A stretch of 64,000 bases of DNA from an uncultured Sulfitobacter sp. Lineage in GTDB: Bacteria > Pseudomonadota > Alphaproteobacteria > Rhodobacterales > Rhodobacteraceae. Shown piece after piece: positions 18,476 to 26,547 of the stretch (position 1 is the first letter of the stretch; each line of letters opens with the position of its first letter). A program made the position numbers and the translations under genes. The notes beneath the pieces were generated by a model that saw only the letters and a list, made by a program, of their open reading frames with translations, made no database searches and had not been told where the DNA came from. Location of the stretch: positions 34,533 through 98,532 of the forward strand of contig CAJXSZ010000012.1 of the NCBI GenBank assembly GCA_913060815.1. Direction: 5' to 3'.

Positions 18476-19924
18476 TTATTGGTCGTTATCTGTAGGAACT
18501 GCAGGTGTCTCGGCGTTTTCGGCGGCACCTGCTGCGCTGGATAGCGCGCCATTGTTCCAGTCGCCCGAGGCCTCTTCACCGCTGGCGTAGGTCATTGTGC
18601 CGCTGCCCTGACGTTTGCCCTGCACGAAGGAGCCGACATAAATATCGCCGTTGGCGTAGGTTGCTGTGCCTGTTCCGTCGATCTCGCCGCCCGACCACTG
18701 ACCTTCATAGACAAAACCGCTAGGCATGGTGATCTTGCCTGTGCCCTCGCGGCGACCTTCGTTGAACTCTCCGACATAGACGGTGCCATCGGGATAGGTG
18801 GCGGTGCCCTGACCATGACGAAGGCCCGCTTTCCAGCCGCCGACATAGGAGCGCCCGTCACCATAGGTCAGCGTCCCTTGCCCGTCATTGCGCGCGTCAA
18901 CAAAGCTGCCCTCGTAGACCATGCCGTTTGGATAGGTTGCGCGGCCTTGTCCTTCAATCACACCCGCCGACCAGTCGCCTTCATAGGTGGAGCCGTCGGG
19001 ATAGGTGATTTTGCCGCGCCCGTTGGCGAGGTTGTCCACGAAAACTCCTGTCTGGACCGAGCCGTCGGGGTAGGTCACGGTGCCTGTGCCTTCGGCGCGT
19101 CCCTCGACCCATTCGCCATCGTATTTATAGCCGTCTGCGCCTGTAAACACGCCAGTGCCGTGACGCTGATCGTTCAGATAGGCTCCAACATAGGTGTCAC
19201 CGGATGCTGTGCGCGCATTGCCCACGCCTTCGCGGCGACCGTCCACCAGATCGCCCTCATAGGTGTCGCCATTCGCTTGGGTAATAGACCCCTTGCCATT
19301 GAGTTGACCGTTCGCCCATGTCCCCTCAAGCGTGAAGCCCTCGGGATGAACCAGCTTGCCCTGACCCGAACGGGCGCCATTGACCACAGTGCCCTCGTAA
19401 ACGGCCCCTTCGGCATCGGTGATCACGGCCTGCCCTGTGGCCTGCCCGTCGACCCAGTCGCCTTTGTACTCATAGCCTGACGGCGTGGTCAGCACACCTT
19501 TGCCATGACGTTTGCCATTGCGGAAACCGCCCTCGTACCGCTCCCCGTTGGCATGCACGGCGACGCCCTGTCCCACAATAGTGCCAGCCAGCCACTCACC
19601 TTCATACGTGCCGCCATCTGCCATGGTGATCTTGCCGATGCCCTCTGGTTTGCCCTTGGCGAAGTCACCCTCATAAATGGAGCCGTTTGGAAAACGGGCG
19701 GTGCCTTTGCCCTTGATCTCTCCCTCAACCCATTGGCCAGAGTATTCATAGCCGTTGGGCAGGACATATGTTCCTTGTCCGTGTTGAAGCCCGTCTTTGA
19801 ACGTCCCTTCATAGACGCCGCCATCGTCGTATTGCTTGCTCAGGATCTGGGTGTTCTGCGCGGCTAAAGCACTGAATGTCAGCGGTGTCACAGCGAGAGC
19901 GAGCAAGAGAGTGCGAAGGGTCAT
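18476..19924 (-). CDS. Exported MORN-repeat protein
   Basis: The 482-residue protein has a signal peptide (MTLRTLLLALAVTPLTFSALA, cleavage after the Ala run near residue 21-22) followed by about 18 complete and one degenerate 23-residue MORN repeats of the form YEGxWxxGxxxGxGxxxYPDG, filling nearly the whole chain. The C-terminal 20 or so residues are Ala-rich. MORN repeats form an extended beta-hairpin solenoid; in bacteria their role is mostly unknown, and membrane or protein binding is usually suggested. An upstream in-frame start at 19951 adds nine residues that would spoil the signal peptide. It is divergent from nadE. Confidence 0.9.
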   Translation of the reverse strand: MTLRTLLLALAVTPLTFSALAAQNTQILSKQYDDGGVYEGTFKDGLQHGQGTYVLPNGYEYSGQWVEGEIKGKGTARFPNGSIYEGDFAKGKPEGIGKITMADGGTYEGEWLAGTIVGQGVAVHANGERYEGGFRNGKRHGKGVLTTPSGYEYKGDWVDGQATGQAVITDAEGAVYEGTVVNGARSGQGKLVHPEGFTLEGTWANGQLNGKGSITQANGDTYEGDLVDGRREGVGNARTASGDTYVGAYLNDQRHGTGVFTGADGYKYDGEWVEGRAEGTGTVTYPDGSVQTGVFVDNLANGRGKITYPDGSTYEGDWSAGVIEGQGRATYPNGMVYEGSFVDARNDGQGTLTYGDGRSYVGGWKAGLRHGQGTATYPDGTVYVGEFNEGRREGTGKITMPSGFVYEGQWSGGEIDGTGTATYANGDIYVGSFVQGKRQGSGTMTYASGEEASGDWNNGALSSAAGAAENAETPAVPTDNDQ

Positions 19925-20088
19925 GGCGGTCCTGTTCTTTTGCACGGGCACACGGGGCCCGACGAGTCGCGTTTCAGACTAGAGACGCAGTCGCACAGGG
20001 GCAACGGCCTTTTGCCGCGCTGCTGCCTCGGGGCTTTCCCTTGGGCGGCGATCTGCTACATCGGGGACAACACACAAGAGGATATGTC

Positions 20089-21747
20089 ATGGCAGACCGC
20101 TTTCGCATCACATTGGGACAGCTGAACCCAACCGTCGGTGATTTGGCTGGCAACGCAGCAAAAGCGCGGGACGCGTGGGCGCAAGGCAAAGCCGCAGGTG
20201 CCGATCTGGTGGCACTGCCCGAGATGTTCATTGCGGGCTATAACGCGCAGGATCTGGTGATGAAGCATGCCTTCCAGCTGGATGTAATGACTCATATCGA
20301 GGCGCTGGCTGCTGACTGTGCGGATGGTCCTGCGCTCGCCATCGGTGCGCCGCTTGTCGAGGGGGCGGAACTGTTCAACGCGTACCTGATTCTCAAGGAC
20401 GGTAAAATTGCGAGCCGTGTGCTGAAGCACCATTTGCCAAACGAGACGGTTTTTGATGAGGTTCGCATATTCGACAGTGGCCCCTTGGGCGGCCCTTATT
20501 CGGTGGGCAACACCCGCATCGGCAGCCCCATCTGCGAAGACGCATGGCATGAGGACGTGGCCGAGACGCTGGCAGAGACGGGGGCTGAGTTCCTGCTGGT
20601 GCCCAACGGTTCGCCTTACTACCGCGGAAAGTTCGACACACGGATGAACCACATGGTTGCGCGTGTGGTCGAGACGGATTTGCCGCTGATCTACCTCAAT
20701 ATGGTGGGCGGTCAGGATGACCAAATCTTCGACGGTGCGAGCTTTGGCCTCAATCCGGGAGGCAAACTGGCATTCCAGATGCCTGCGTTTGATAGCGTCA
20801 TTCAGCATGTGGATCTTGAACGTGGACCAGATGGGTGGCGCATCGTCGAGGGTGAGAAGGTTGTGCATGCCGACTCCTACGCGCAGGATTACCGCGTCAT
20901 GGTACAGGGTCTGCGCGACTACATGCGCAAGACGGGGTTCAAAAAGGTGCTGCTCGGCATGTCAGGCGGGATCGATTCGGCGATTGTGGCCACCATCGCC
21001 GTCGACGCGCTGGGCGCAGATAACGTGCGCTGTGTGATGTTGCCGTCTGAATACACCTCAGAGGCTTCTTTGAAGGACGCGGAGGAATGTGCGACCGCCC
21101 TTGGCGCACGCTATGACCATGTGCCGATCAAACAGGGGCGCGATGCGATCACCGAGACGCTGGCGCCATTGTTTGAGGGGACCGAAGAGGGGCTGACGGA
21201 GGAGAATATCCAGAGCCGTTTGCGCGGTCTGCTCCTCATGGCGCTGAGTAACAAATTTGGCGAAATGCTTCTGACCACCGGCAATAAATCCGAGGTCGCC
21301 GTGGGCTATGCCACGATCTACGGCGACATGGCGGGGGGCTATAACCCGATCAAGGACCTCTATAAAATGCGGGTGTTCGAGACGTGCCGCTGGCGCAACG
21401 CCAACCACGCCGAGTGGATGATGGGGCCTAAGGGCGCTGTTATTCCCGACAACATCATCACCAAAGCCCCCTCGGCCGAGCTGCGCGATGACCAGAAGGA
21501 CAGCGACAGCCTGCCCGACTACCCCGAGCTTGATGCGATGCTGGAGATTTTGGTCGACAACGACGGCTCGATTGCCGATTGCGTGGCCGCAGGGTTTGAC
21601 CGCGAGGTCGCCAGACAGGTCGAGCATCTGGTCTATATCTCCGAATACAAGCGGTTCCAATCCGCGCCGGGGCCGCGACTGACGAAGGGGGCCTTCTGGC
21701 TTGATCGTCGCTATCCGATCGCCAACCGCTGGCGCGACCCGAGCTAG
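20089..21747 (+). CDS. nadE: Glutamine-dependent NAD+ synthase
   Basis: NadE amidates nicotinic acid adenine dinucleotide, using ammonia from its own glutaminase domain. The 552-residue product has an N-terminal nitrilase-fold domain with the catalytic triad E45 (LPEMF), K113 (LKHHLPN) and C149 (SPICEDAWHED), and a C-terminal synthetase with the PP-loop SGGIDS at 292-297 and TGNKSEVAVGYATIYGDMAG. The start at 20089 has AAGAGG seven bases upstream; the longer frame back to 19876 overlaps the divergent MORN gene's upstream region and has no family match. nadD, the preceding pathway enzyme, is also in this window. Confidence 0.97.
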   Translation: MADRFRITLGQLNPTVGDLAGNAAKARDAWAQGKAAGADLVALPEMFIAGYNAQDLVMKHAFQLDVMTHIEALAADCADGPALAIGAPLVEGAELFNAYLILKDGKIASRVLKHHLPNETVFDEVRIFDSGPLGGPYSVGNTRIGSPICEDAWHEDVAETLAETGAEFLLVPNGSPYYRGKFDTRMNHMVARVVETDLPLIYLNMVGGQDDQIFDGASFGLNPGGKLAFQMPAFDSVIQHVDLERGPDGWRIVEGEKVVHADSYAQDYRVMVQGLRDYMRKTGFKKVLLGMSGGIDSAIVATIAVDALGADNVRCVMLPSEYTSEASLKDAEECATALGARYDHVPIKQGRDAITETLAPLFEGTEEGLTEENIQSRLRGLLLMALSNKFGEMLLTTGNKSEVAVGYATIYGDMAGGYNPIKDLYKMRVFETCRWRNANHAEWMMGPKGAVIPDNIITKAPSAELRDDQKDSDSLPDYPELDAMLEILVDNDGSIADCVAAGFDREVARQVEHLVYISEYKRFQSAPGPRLTKGAFWLDRRYPIANRWRDPS

Positions 21748-22258
21748 GCGTTTGGACGGGTTGCCCAAACACTACGCCCCTGCGCGCAAGATACTTTGGG
21801 TTCTGGGGGTGATGGCGCTGGGAATGACGGCGGTTGGTCTTGCCATCGCGATTGTGGCAGGTCCCGTTGGCTGGCTGACAGGCGGCCCTGCGGCTGGCTT
21901 CTTTGGGGCGTGCACGGTGGTGATCTTCTACCGTGCGGTCGCTTTGTCGCCTGTTTTGTCGTTGACCCAAGAGGGCGTGCAACCTTGGCGCTATCCGTTC
22001 CTGCGCTGGGAGGAGATCGACTTCGCCGAGGCCGCTATGAGCAGTGACCAGATGTTTCTGGTGGTGCATGCCAAGGACCACGACGCTTATGTGGCGCGCT
22101 TTGGCTTATTGAAGCGCAAATGGGCGCAATTGAATGCCGCGCTGATGCACGGCTCCGTCTATCTTAGCGCACAGATGTTTGTTGTGCCCGTGGCCGATGT
22201 GGCGCGCGCGATCAATGCAGAGTTGGCGCGCAGGCGCGGCGGGCACACGCGTAGGTGA
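21701..22258 (+). CDS. Conserved membrane-associated hypothetical protein (STM3941-like)
   Basis: The product has two adjacent hydrophobic helices (about VLGVMALGMTAVGLAIAIV and PAAGFFGACTVVIFY), then a soluble part with PWRYPFLRWEEIDFAEA and a C-terminal helix. This resembles the STM3941-type family of small membrane proteins with a PH-like soluble domain; that comparison is from memory and moderate. The start is uncertain: TTG at 21701 has AAGGGG ten bases upstream but lies 47 bases inside nadE, and TTG codons at 21752 or 21761 avoid the overlap. No function is proposed. Confidence 0.6.
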   Translation: MIVAIRSPTAGATRARRLDGLPKHYAPARKILWVLGVMALGMTAVGLAIAIVAGPVGWLTGGPAAGFFGACTVVIFYRAVALSPVLSLTQEGVQPWRYPFLRWEEIDFAEAAMSSDQMFLVVHAKDHDAYVARFGLLKRKWAQLNAALMHGSVYLSAQMFVVPVADVARAINAELARRRGGHTRR

Positions 22259-22309
22259 CTTGCCTCTGTGATCCCACTGCCGCAGGGTGGAGGGGATCAC
22301 GGAGGTCTC

Positions 22310-23107
22310 ATGCGCCACTTTCTCATTCTGGTATTCAGCTTTCTGGCCTCGGTGGCGCAGGCTTGCGGTGCTGACAGCGACTGTATGGTTGGGGATCGCA
22401 GCTACCGCATCTCATTGCCCGAGGTCCACGATGCACCTGTCGGCGCGCTGATCTGGGCGCATGGCTATCGCGGCAATGCTGCGGGCGTGATGCGCAACGG
22501 CAGTCTGCGGCGCATGGTGCACGGGCAGGGCTTGGCGCTGATTGCCCTGCAGGGAGTGGGCGGTACGTGGGATTTGCCAAATGGGCCGCGGACCCCCGAT
22601 AGCACAGGCGCGTTCGAGTTTGATTATATCGAAGAAGTCATCGCCGATGCACAGGAACAATTCGGTATTGATACGGGCAAGCTGGTCGCAAGTGGTTTCA
22701 GCGCGGGCGGCATGCTGGTCTGGAACCTCGCCTGCGTACGGCCTGATAGCTTTGCAGGATTCGTACCCTACTCAGGCACTTTCTGGCTGGAGCCGCAAAG
22801 CAATTGCGCAACGCCGGCCACAAGCCTGATCCACATTCATGGCGATGCGGATGGCACTGTGCCTCTGGACGGGCGCCCTATTGGTCCGACCCGCCAGGGA
22901 AAGGTATCTGACGCGCTTGCTATGTATGCCGCGTTGGGCAATTTCGGGCCTGCCACGCAGGCAGACACCCCAATGCTGCGCTGTGCGCAAAGCGAAAATG
23001 ACGCCGAAGACATTCTCGAGTTTTGCCTGTTTGAGGGCGGCCATTCGTTTCGTACCGAATACCTCGGATATGCGCTTGAGCGTTTGAAGTCAGCGGGCAA
23101 GCTCTAG
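22310..23107 (+). CDS. Exported alpha/beta-hydrolase, PHB-depolymerase/esterase-like
   Basis: The 265-residue protein has a signal peptide (MRHFLILVFSFLASVAQA, next residue Cys19) and an alpha/beta-hydrolase fold: the oxyanion region IWAHGYRGNA, the nucleophile elbow GFSAGG with S131, a likely acid in HIHGDADGTVPL, and the base in EGGHSFRT. This arrangement matches the polyhydroxybutyrate depolymerase/feruloyl-esterase group (LpqC-like). The substrate is not known. GGAGG directly precedes the ATG. It lies between the nadE-linked membrane gene and gltX on the same strand. Confidence 0.82.
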   Translation: MRHFLILVFSFLASVAQACGADSDCMVGDRSYRISLPEVHDAPVGALIWAHGYRGNAAGVMRNGSLRRMVHGQGLALIALQGVGGTWDLPNGPRTPDSTGAFEFDYIEEVIADAQEQFGIDTGKLVASGFSAGGMLVWNLACVRPDSFAGFVPYSGTFWLEPQSNCATPATSLIHIHGDADGTVPLDGRPIGPTRQGKVSDALAMYAALGNFGPATQADTPMLRCAQSENDAEDILEFCLFEGGHSFRTEYLGYALERLKSAGKL

Positions 23108-23169
23108 CCGCCTCAACTGGACAATGACGCCGACCTGTGCAAGCAAGCGCTTCAACAGGAGGCTCCCGC

Positions 23170-24504
23170 ATGTCTGATAAAACCATTACCCGTTTCGCCC
23201 CGTCGCCCACAGGCTGGATTCACGTAGGAAACCTGCGTACGGCGTTGATGAACTACCTCATTGCGCGCAAGGCGGGCGGTGAGTTTATCCTGCGGATTGA
23301 TGACACGGACCCCAACCGCTCCAAAGAAGAATACGTCGACGGGATCAAACGCGATCTTGACTGGCTTGGCCTGCACTGGGACCATGTGGAGCGTCAGTCC
23401 CTGCGCCTCGAGAAATACCACGCCGCCGCGCAAGAGCTGCGGGAGATGGGGCGTTTTTATGAGGCGTTCGAGACGCCAACCGAGCTGGACCTCAAACGCA
23501 AGAAGCAGCTCAACATGGGCAAGCCGCCTGTGTACGATCGTGCCGCTTTGAACCTGTCGGAAGATGAGAAATCTGCGCTGCGCGCCGAGCGTGGCGATGG
23601 CGTCTGGCGGTTCAAGTTGGAGCATGAGCGGATCGTTTGGAACGATGGTATCCTGGGCGATATCAGTATCGATGGCGCCTCTGTTTCCGATCCTGTGCTG
23701 ATCCGTGGCGATGGCCAGATTCTTTACACACTCGCCAGCGTTGTCGATGACACCGAGATGGGCGTCACTCATGTTGTGCGCGGCTCTGATCACGTCACAA
23801 ACACGGGCACGCAGATCCAGATTATGCAGGCGCTGGGCGGCACCGCGCCCTCTTTTGCGCATCATTCACTGCTCACTGGCCCACTGGGTGAGGCATTGTC
23901 CAAGCGCCTCGGAACGCTCGCGCTCAAGGATCTACGCGAGGCAGGGATCGCACCGCAGGCGCTGCTGAGCCTGATGTCGCGGCTGGGGTCAAGCGACCCT
24001 GTCGAGCTGCGCACGGATATGGAAGAGCTTGTCGAGGGGTTTGACATCACACGCTTTGGGTCATCGCCCACCAAATTCGATGCCGAAGACCTCAAGCCGC
24101 TGACGGCGAAATACCTCTCGGCCCTGCCTCTTGCCGAGGTCGCCGATGCGATCGCCGCGCTGGGCGTGCCTGAGGATAAGGCAGAGCAGTTCTGGGCGGT
24201 AACGCGTGAGAACATCACAACGCTGCACGATCTGGCCCCGTGGTGGGACATGTTCACCAAAGGTGCCGAGCCTGTGATCGACGATGAGGACCGCGAGTTT
24301 ATCGCCCAAGCTATGACCATGTTGCCCGAAGGTGAGTATGACAGCGAGACATGGGGCCAGTTCACAGCAGCGGTAAAAGAAGCTACGGGTCGCAAAGGCA
24401 AAGGGTTGTTTATGCCGCTGCGCAAGGCGCTGACAGGGCAAACGCACGGGCCCGATATGTCTGCCGTGCTGCCGCTGTTGCAGGTAATTAAAGCGCGCGG
24501 CTAA
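23170..24504 (+). CDS. gltX: Glutamate--tRNA ligase, divergent (GltX2-like) type
   Basis: A 444-residue class I aminoacyl-tRNA synthetase. The HIGH-type motif reads PSPTGWIHVGN (11-21), the discriminating segment is RIDDTDPNRSKEEY, and KMSKS appears as ALSKRLG near residue 243. Canonical GluRS usually reads PSPTGxLHIGGARTA and RIEDTD, so this copy is divergent and slightly short. Alphaproteobacteria often carry two GluRS genes, with one specialised in some species for tRNA-Gln or tRNA-Glu; which applies here is unknown. A strong ribosome site, AGGAGG, supports the start. Its last four bases overlap the convergent cyclotransferase gene. Confidence 0.93.
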   Translation: MSDKTITRFAPSPTGWIHVGNLRTALMNYLIARKAGGEFILRIDDTDPNRSKEEYVDGIKRDLDWLGLHWDHVERQSLRLEKYHAAAQELREMGRFYEAFETPTELDLKRKKQLNMGKPPVYDRAALNLSEDEKSALRAERGDGVWRFKLEHERIVWNDGILGDISIDGASVSDPVLIRGDGQILYTLASVVDDTEMGVTHVVRGSDHVTNTGTQIQIMQALGGTAPSFAHHSLLTGPLGEALSKRLGTLALKDLREAGIAPQALLSLMSRLGSSDPVELRTDMEELVEGFDITRFGSSPTKFDAEDLKPLTAKYLSALPLAEVADAIAALGVPEDKAEQFWAVTRENITTLHDLAPWWDMFTKGAEPVIDDEDREFIAQAMTMLPEGEYDSETWGQFTAAVKEATGRKGKGLFMPLRKALTGQTHGPDMSAVLPLLQVIKARG

Positions 24505-25061
24505 GCCGCAGTAACTGGCGTATTTCGCAGCGCCAGATGCTGATCGACAAGGGCCGTTTCCTGCGTGCTGAGCGTCTGCGCGCGCGGATAAATCGGCGCT
24601 GCGCGGTCGTTAAGAACGGGTGTGTCCCAGCGATCCGTAGTGGCAAAGAAATTCGCCACTCCTGCTGCGCCGAATTCGCGCAGGTACCCTTGGACGACCA
24701 CATCAAGATAGCTGAGCAGGATATGATTGGCGGTGCTGTTCACCCATGTCTCTTGCGGCACTGCGTAATGGGAAATCTGCGGAGCAGGGCTGACGGGATG
24801 CAGCGCTGCGTCGCCTGATGCAATGCGATTATATCCGTATTCACGTGCGTCCAGTGCCTCCCAGTCGCCATGCGGCACCTCGGCGATAAGCCCGTCGATT
24901 GTTGTCTCGGCATCGGGGATCACACTAAGAAAGGCTTGCCCGCGTGCGCTGGTATAAACCCACGTGCGCCGCCATCCTTTCAGTTGTGCCCGCGCCGCAT
25001 TCTCGTAGACATGGGTGTCGCGGTTCACAAGGCTGCCGTAGCCAAAAAAACAGGGGTGCAT
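24501..25061 (-). CDS. Gamma-glutamylcyclotransferase-like protein (AIG2/ChaC fold)
   Basis: From MHPCFFGYGSLVN at 25061 the product is 186 residues. The FGYGSLVN substrate loop (5-12), the R-x-W segment LKGWRRTWVY and the acidic REYGYNRI stretch, which should supply the catalytic glutamate, place it in the gamma-glutamylcyclotransferase superfamily. Such enzymes release 5-oxoproline from gamma-glutamyl peptides, but many members have other substrates. AAAGG lies just before the chosen ATG; in-frame starts at 25076 (ATG) and 25082 (TTG) would add five to seven residues. It is convergent with gltX and divergent from the GcvH-like gene. Confidence 0.8.
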   Translation of the reverse strand: MHPCFFGYGSLVNRDTHVYENAARAQLKGWRRTWVYTSARGQAFLSVIPDAETTIDGLIAEVPHGDWEALDAREYGYNRIASGDAALHPVSPAPQISHYAVPQETWVNSTANHILLSYLDVVVQGYLREFGAAGVANFFATTDRWDTPVLNDRAAPIYPRAQTLSTQETALVDQHLALRNTPVTAA

Positions 25062-25189
25062 AAGGAACCTTTGCATAGACAAATTTTGCCTTACCTAACC
25101 ATCAGCGCCAGACAGGGGCAACCGTCCAGATGATGGATTGATAAAGCCCGAATGCTTTGGCAGAACGGAAATAACGGAGGGCCAGTGCC

Positions 25190-25555
25190 ATGAGATTTAC
25201 TGAAGAACACCTGTGGTTGCGCATTGAAGACGGTGAGGATGAAGTCACCGTTGGCCTTTCCAGTTATGGAGCCGAGCAATTGGGCGAAGCGAAATTCGTC
25301 GAGCTACCCGAAGAAGGGGACGTCGTCGCGACAGATGATCCTGTTGTTGTGATCGAGGCGGATGATGATGCTGTCGATATTTTGGCACCGCTGGATGGTG
25401 AAATCACGGAGGTGAATTCCCGCCTGACCGATGCGCCCGAGGTTATCTCGGAAGACCCGCAAGGGGATGGGTGGCTCTTCAAGATGAGCATCGACGAAGA
25501 GGGCGCAATCGATGAGTTTATGACCGAGGCTGCCTACCAGAAGTATATCCGCTAG
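25190..25555 (+). CDS. GcvH-like protein lacking the lipoyl lysine
   Basis: The 121-residue product aligns over its full length with glycine cleavage H protein: MRFTEEHLWLRIEDGEDEVT, VGLSSYGAEQLGEAKFVELP and a C-terminal helix ending EFMTEAAYQKYI. In functional GcvH the turn reads ES-V-K-A-A-SD with lysine carrying lipoate. Here the codons at about 25354-25377 read EADDDAVD, with aspartate at the lysine position; the base sequence is unambiguous. It therefore cannot be lipoylated in the usual way. No gcvT, gcvP or lipoylation genes are adjacent. It may be a repurposed H-like protein or a paralogue with another role. GGAGGG upstream and intact length argue against a pseudogene. Confidence 0.85.
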   Translation: MRFTEEHLWLRIEDGEDEVTVGLSSYGAEQLGEAKFVELPEEGDVVATDDPVVVIEADDDAVDILAPLDGEITEVNSRLTDAPEVISEDPQGDGWLFKMSIDEEGAIDEFMTEAAYQKYIR

Positions 25556-25558
25556 GGG

Positions 25559-26464
25559 TTATGCCGACGGGGTCTCGTCCAGCAAGAAGCCGAAGACCTT
25601 CTTGAGCTTGTTCCAAGTTGGCTTGTCAGGCGCGATCAGCAGGTGACCGCTTTGACGGGCGGCAGAGTACTCGCCACCGTCAAGCATCTCGACGTGTGCG
25701 CCTGCCTGCTGGGCAATAAGCGCACCCGCTGCATGATCCCATGGGTGCAGCATTGAAGTCAGGGAGAAGTCGATCTGCCCCTGCGCCAGCATCCGGTATT
25801 GATGCGCGGCACACCGCAGCGAGTTCACGCGTGCAAAGCCAGGCAGCGTTGCTGCCAGTTCTGCCTGTTTGTCTTTGGGGAATCTGTGCAGGTTGAAGCT
25901 GCCCGACAGTTGATCCAGCGATTTGCCCATGGAGACTTTGAGCGCGCGGGGCGCGCCGAAGGGGCGCTGGAGCTGTGGAGTCATCTCGGTGTCTGCAATG
26001 GCCCAATCGTCGGCTACTGGATCATAGATCAGGCCGAACACGGGTTTGCCGTATTGCAGCGCTGCAACGATCACACTAAACAGCGGTAGACCATTTGCGA
26101 AGTTCCATGTGCCGTCCACGGGATCAATGACAAAGGCGAGTTGCGCCTCGGCCAGACCGTCCAGCAAATCAGGCGTTGCTGCCGCCGCTTCTTCGCCAAT
26201 AACAAGTGCGGAGGGAAAGGCAATTTGCAGCGCGCGGGTAATCATCGCTTCTGCCTTTGTATCGGCATCGGTCACGAGATCGTCGGCGTTGGATTTGCTG
26301 CGAATATCGCCGTCTGACAGGCGGCGGAAGCGGGGCATGATCTCGGCCTTGGCGGCACGGCGCACGATGTTGATGATCTGTTTGCGCTGGGCAGGCGTGA
26401 CTGCGGGTGCCAGTGTGGCGGGCAGGGTTTGCTCGGGGGAAGATTCAGTTGTGCTGTCAGACAT
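25559..26464 (-). CDS. Inositol monophosphatase family protein
   Basis: The 301-residue enzyme belongs to the Mg-dependent, Li-sensitive phosphatase superfamily. The metal-binding motifs are LVTDADTKAE, IGEEAAAA, DPVDGTWNF (D-x-x-D-G-T) and WDHAAGALIAQQAGA. An N-terminal extension of about 25 residues is Ser/Thr/Pro-rich. Family members act on myo-inositol phosphate, 3'(2')-phosphoadenosine phosphate, fructose bisphosphate or histidinol phosphate; the sequence alone does not decide. It is convergent with the GcvH-like gene, three bases apart. Confidence 0.87.
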   Translation of the reverse strand: MSDSTTESSPEQTLPATLAPAVTPAQRKQIINIVRRAAKAEIMPRFRRLSDGDIRSKSNADDLVTDADTKAEAMITRALQIAFPSALVIGEEAAAATPDLLDGLAEAQLAFVIDPVDGTWNFANGLPLFSVIVAALQYGKPVFGLIYDPVADDWAIADTEMTPQLQRPFGAPRALKVSMGKSLDQLSGSFNLHRFPKDKQAELAATLPGFARVNSLRCAAHQYRMLAQGQIDFSLTSMLHPWDHAAGALIAQQAGAHVEMLDGGEYSAARQSGHLLIAPDKPTWNKLKKVFGFLLDETPSA

Positions 26465-26547
26465 TATCGCGCTCCTTGTTGCCCCCTAATCTAAGCGCTT
26501 GCGGGACCAAGGCAAAGGGGGAACCTTGCCCAATTCGCTACACAGGA

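Noticed and set aside
25190..25555. GcvH-like gene as a pseudogene
   Set aside because: The frame is intact, with a good ribosome site and conserved ends; only the lysine site is changed.
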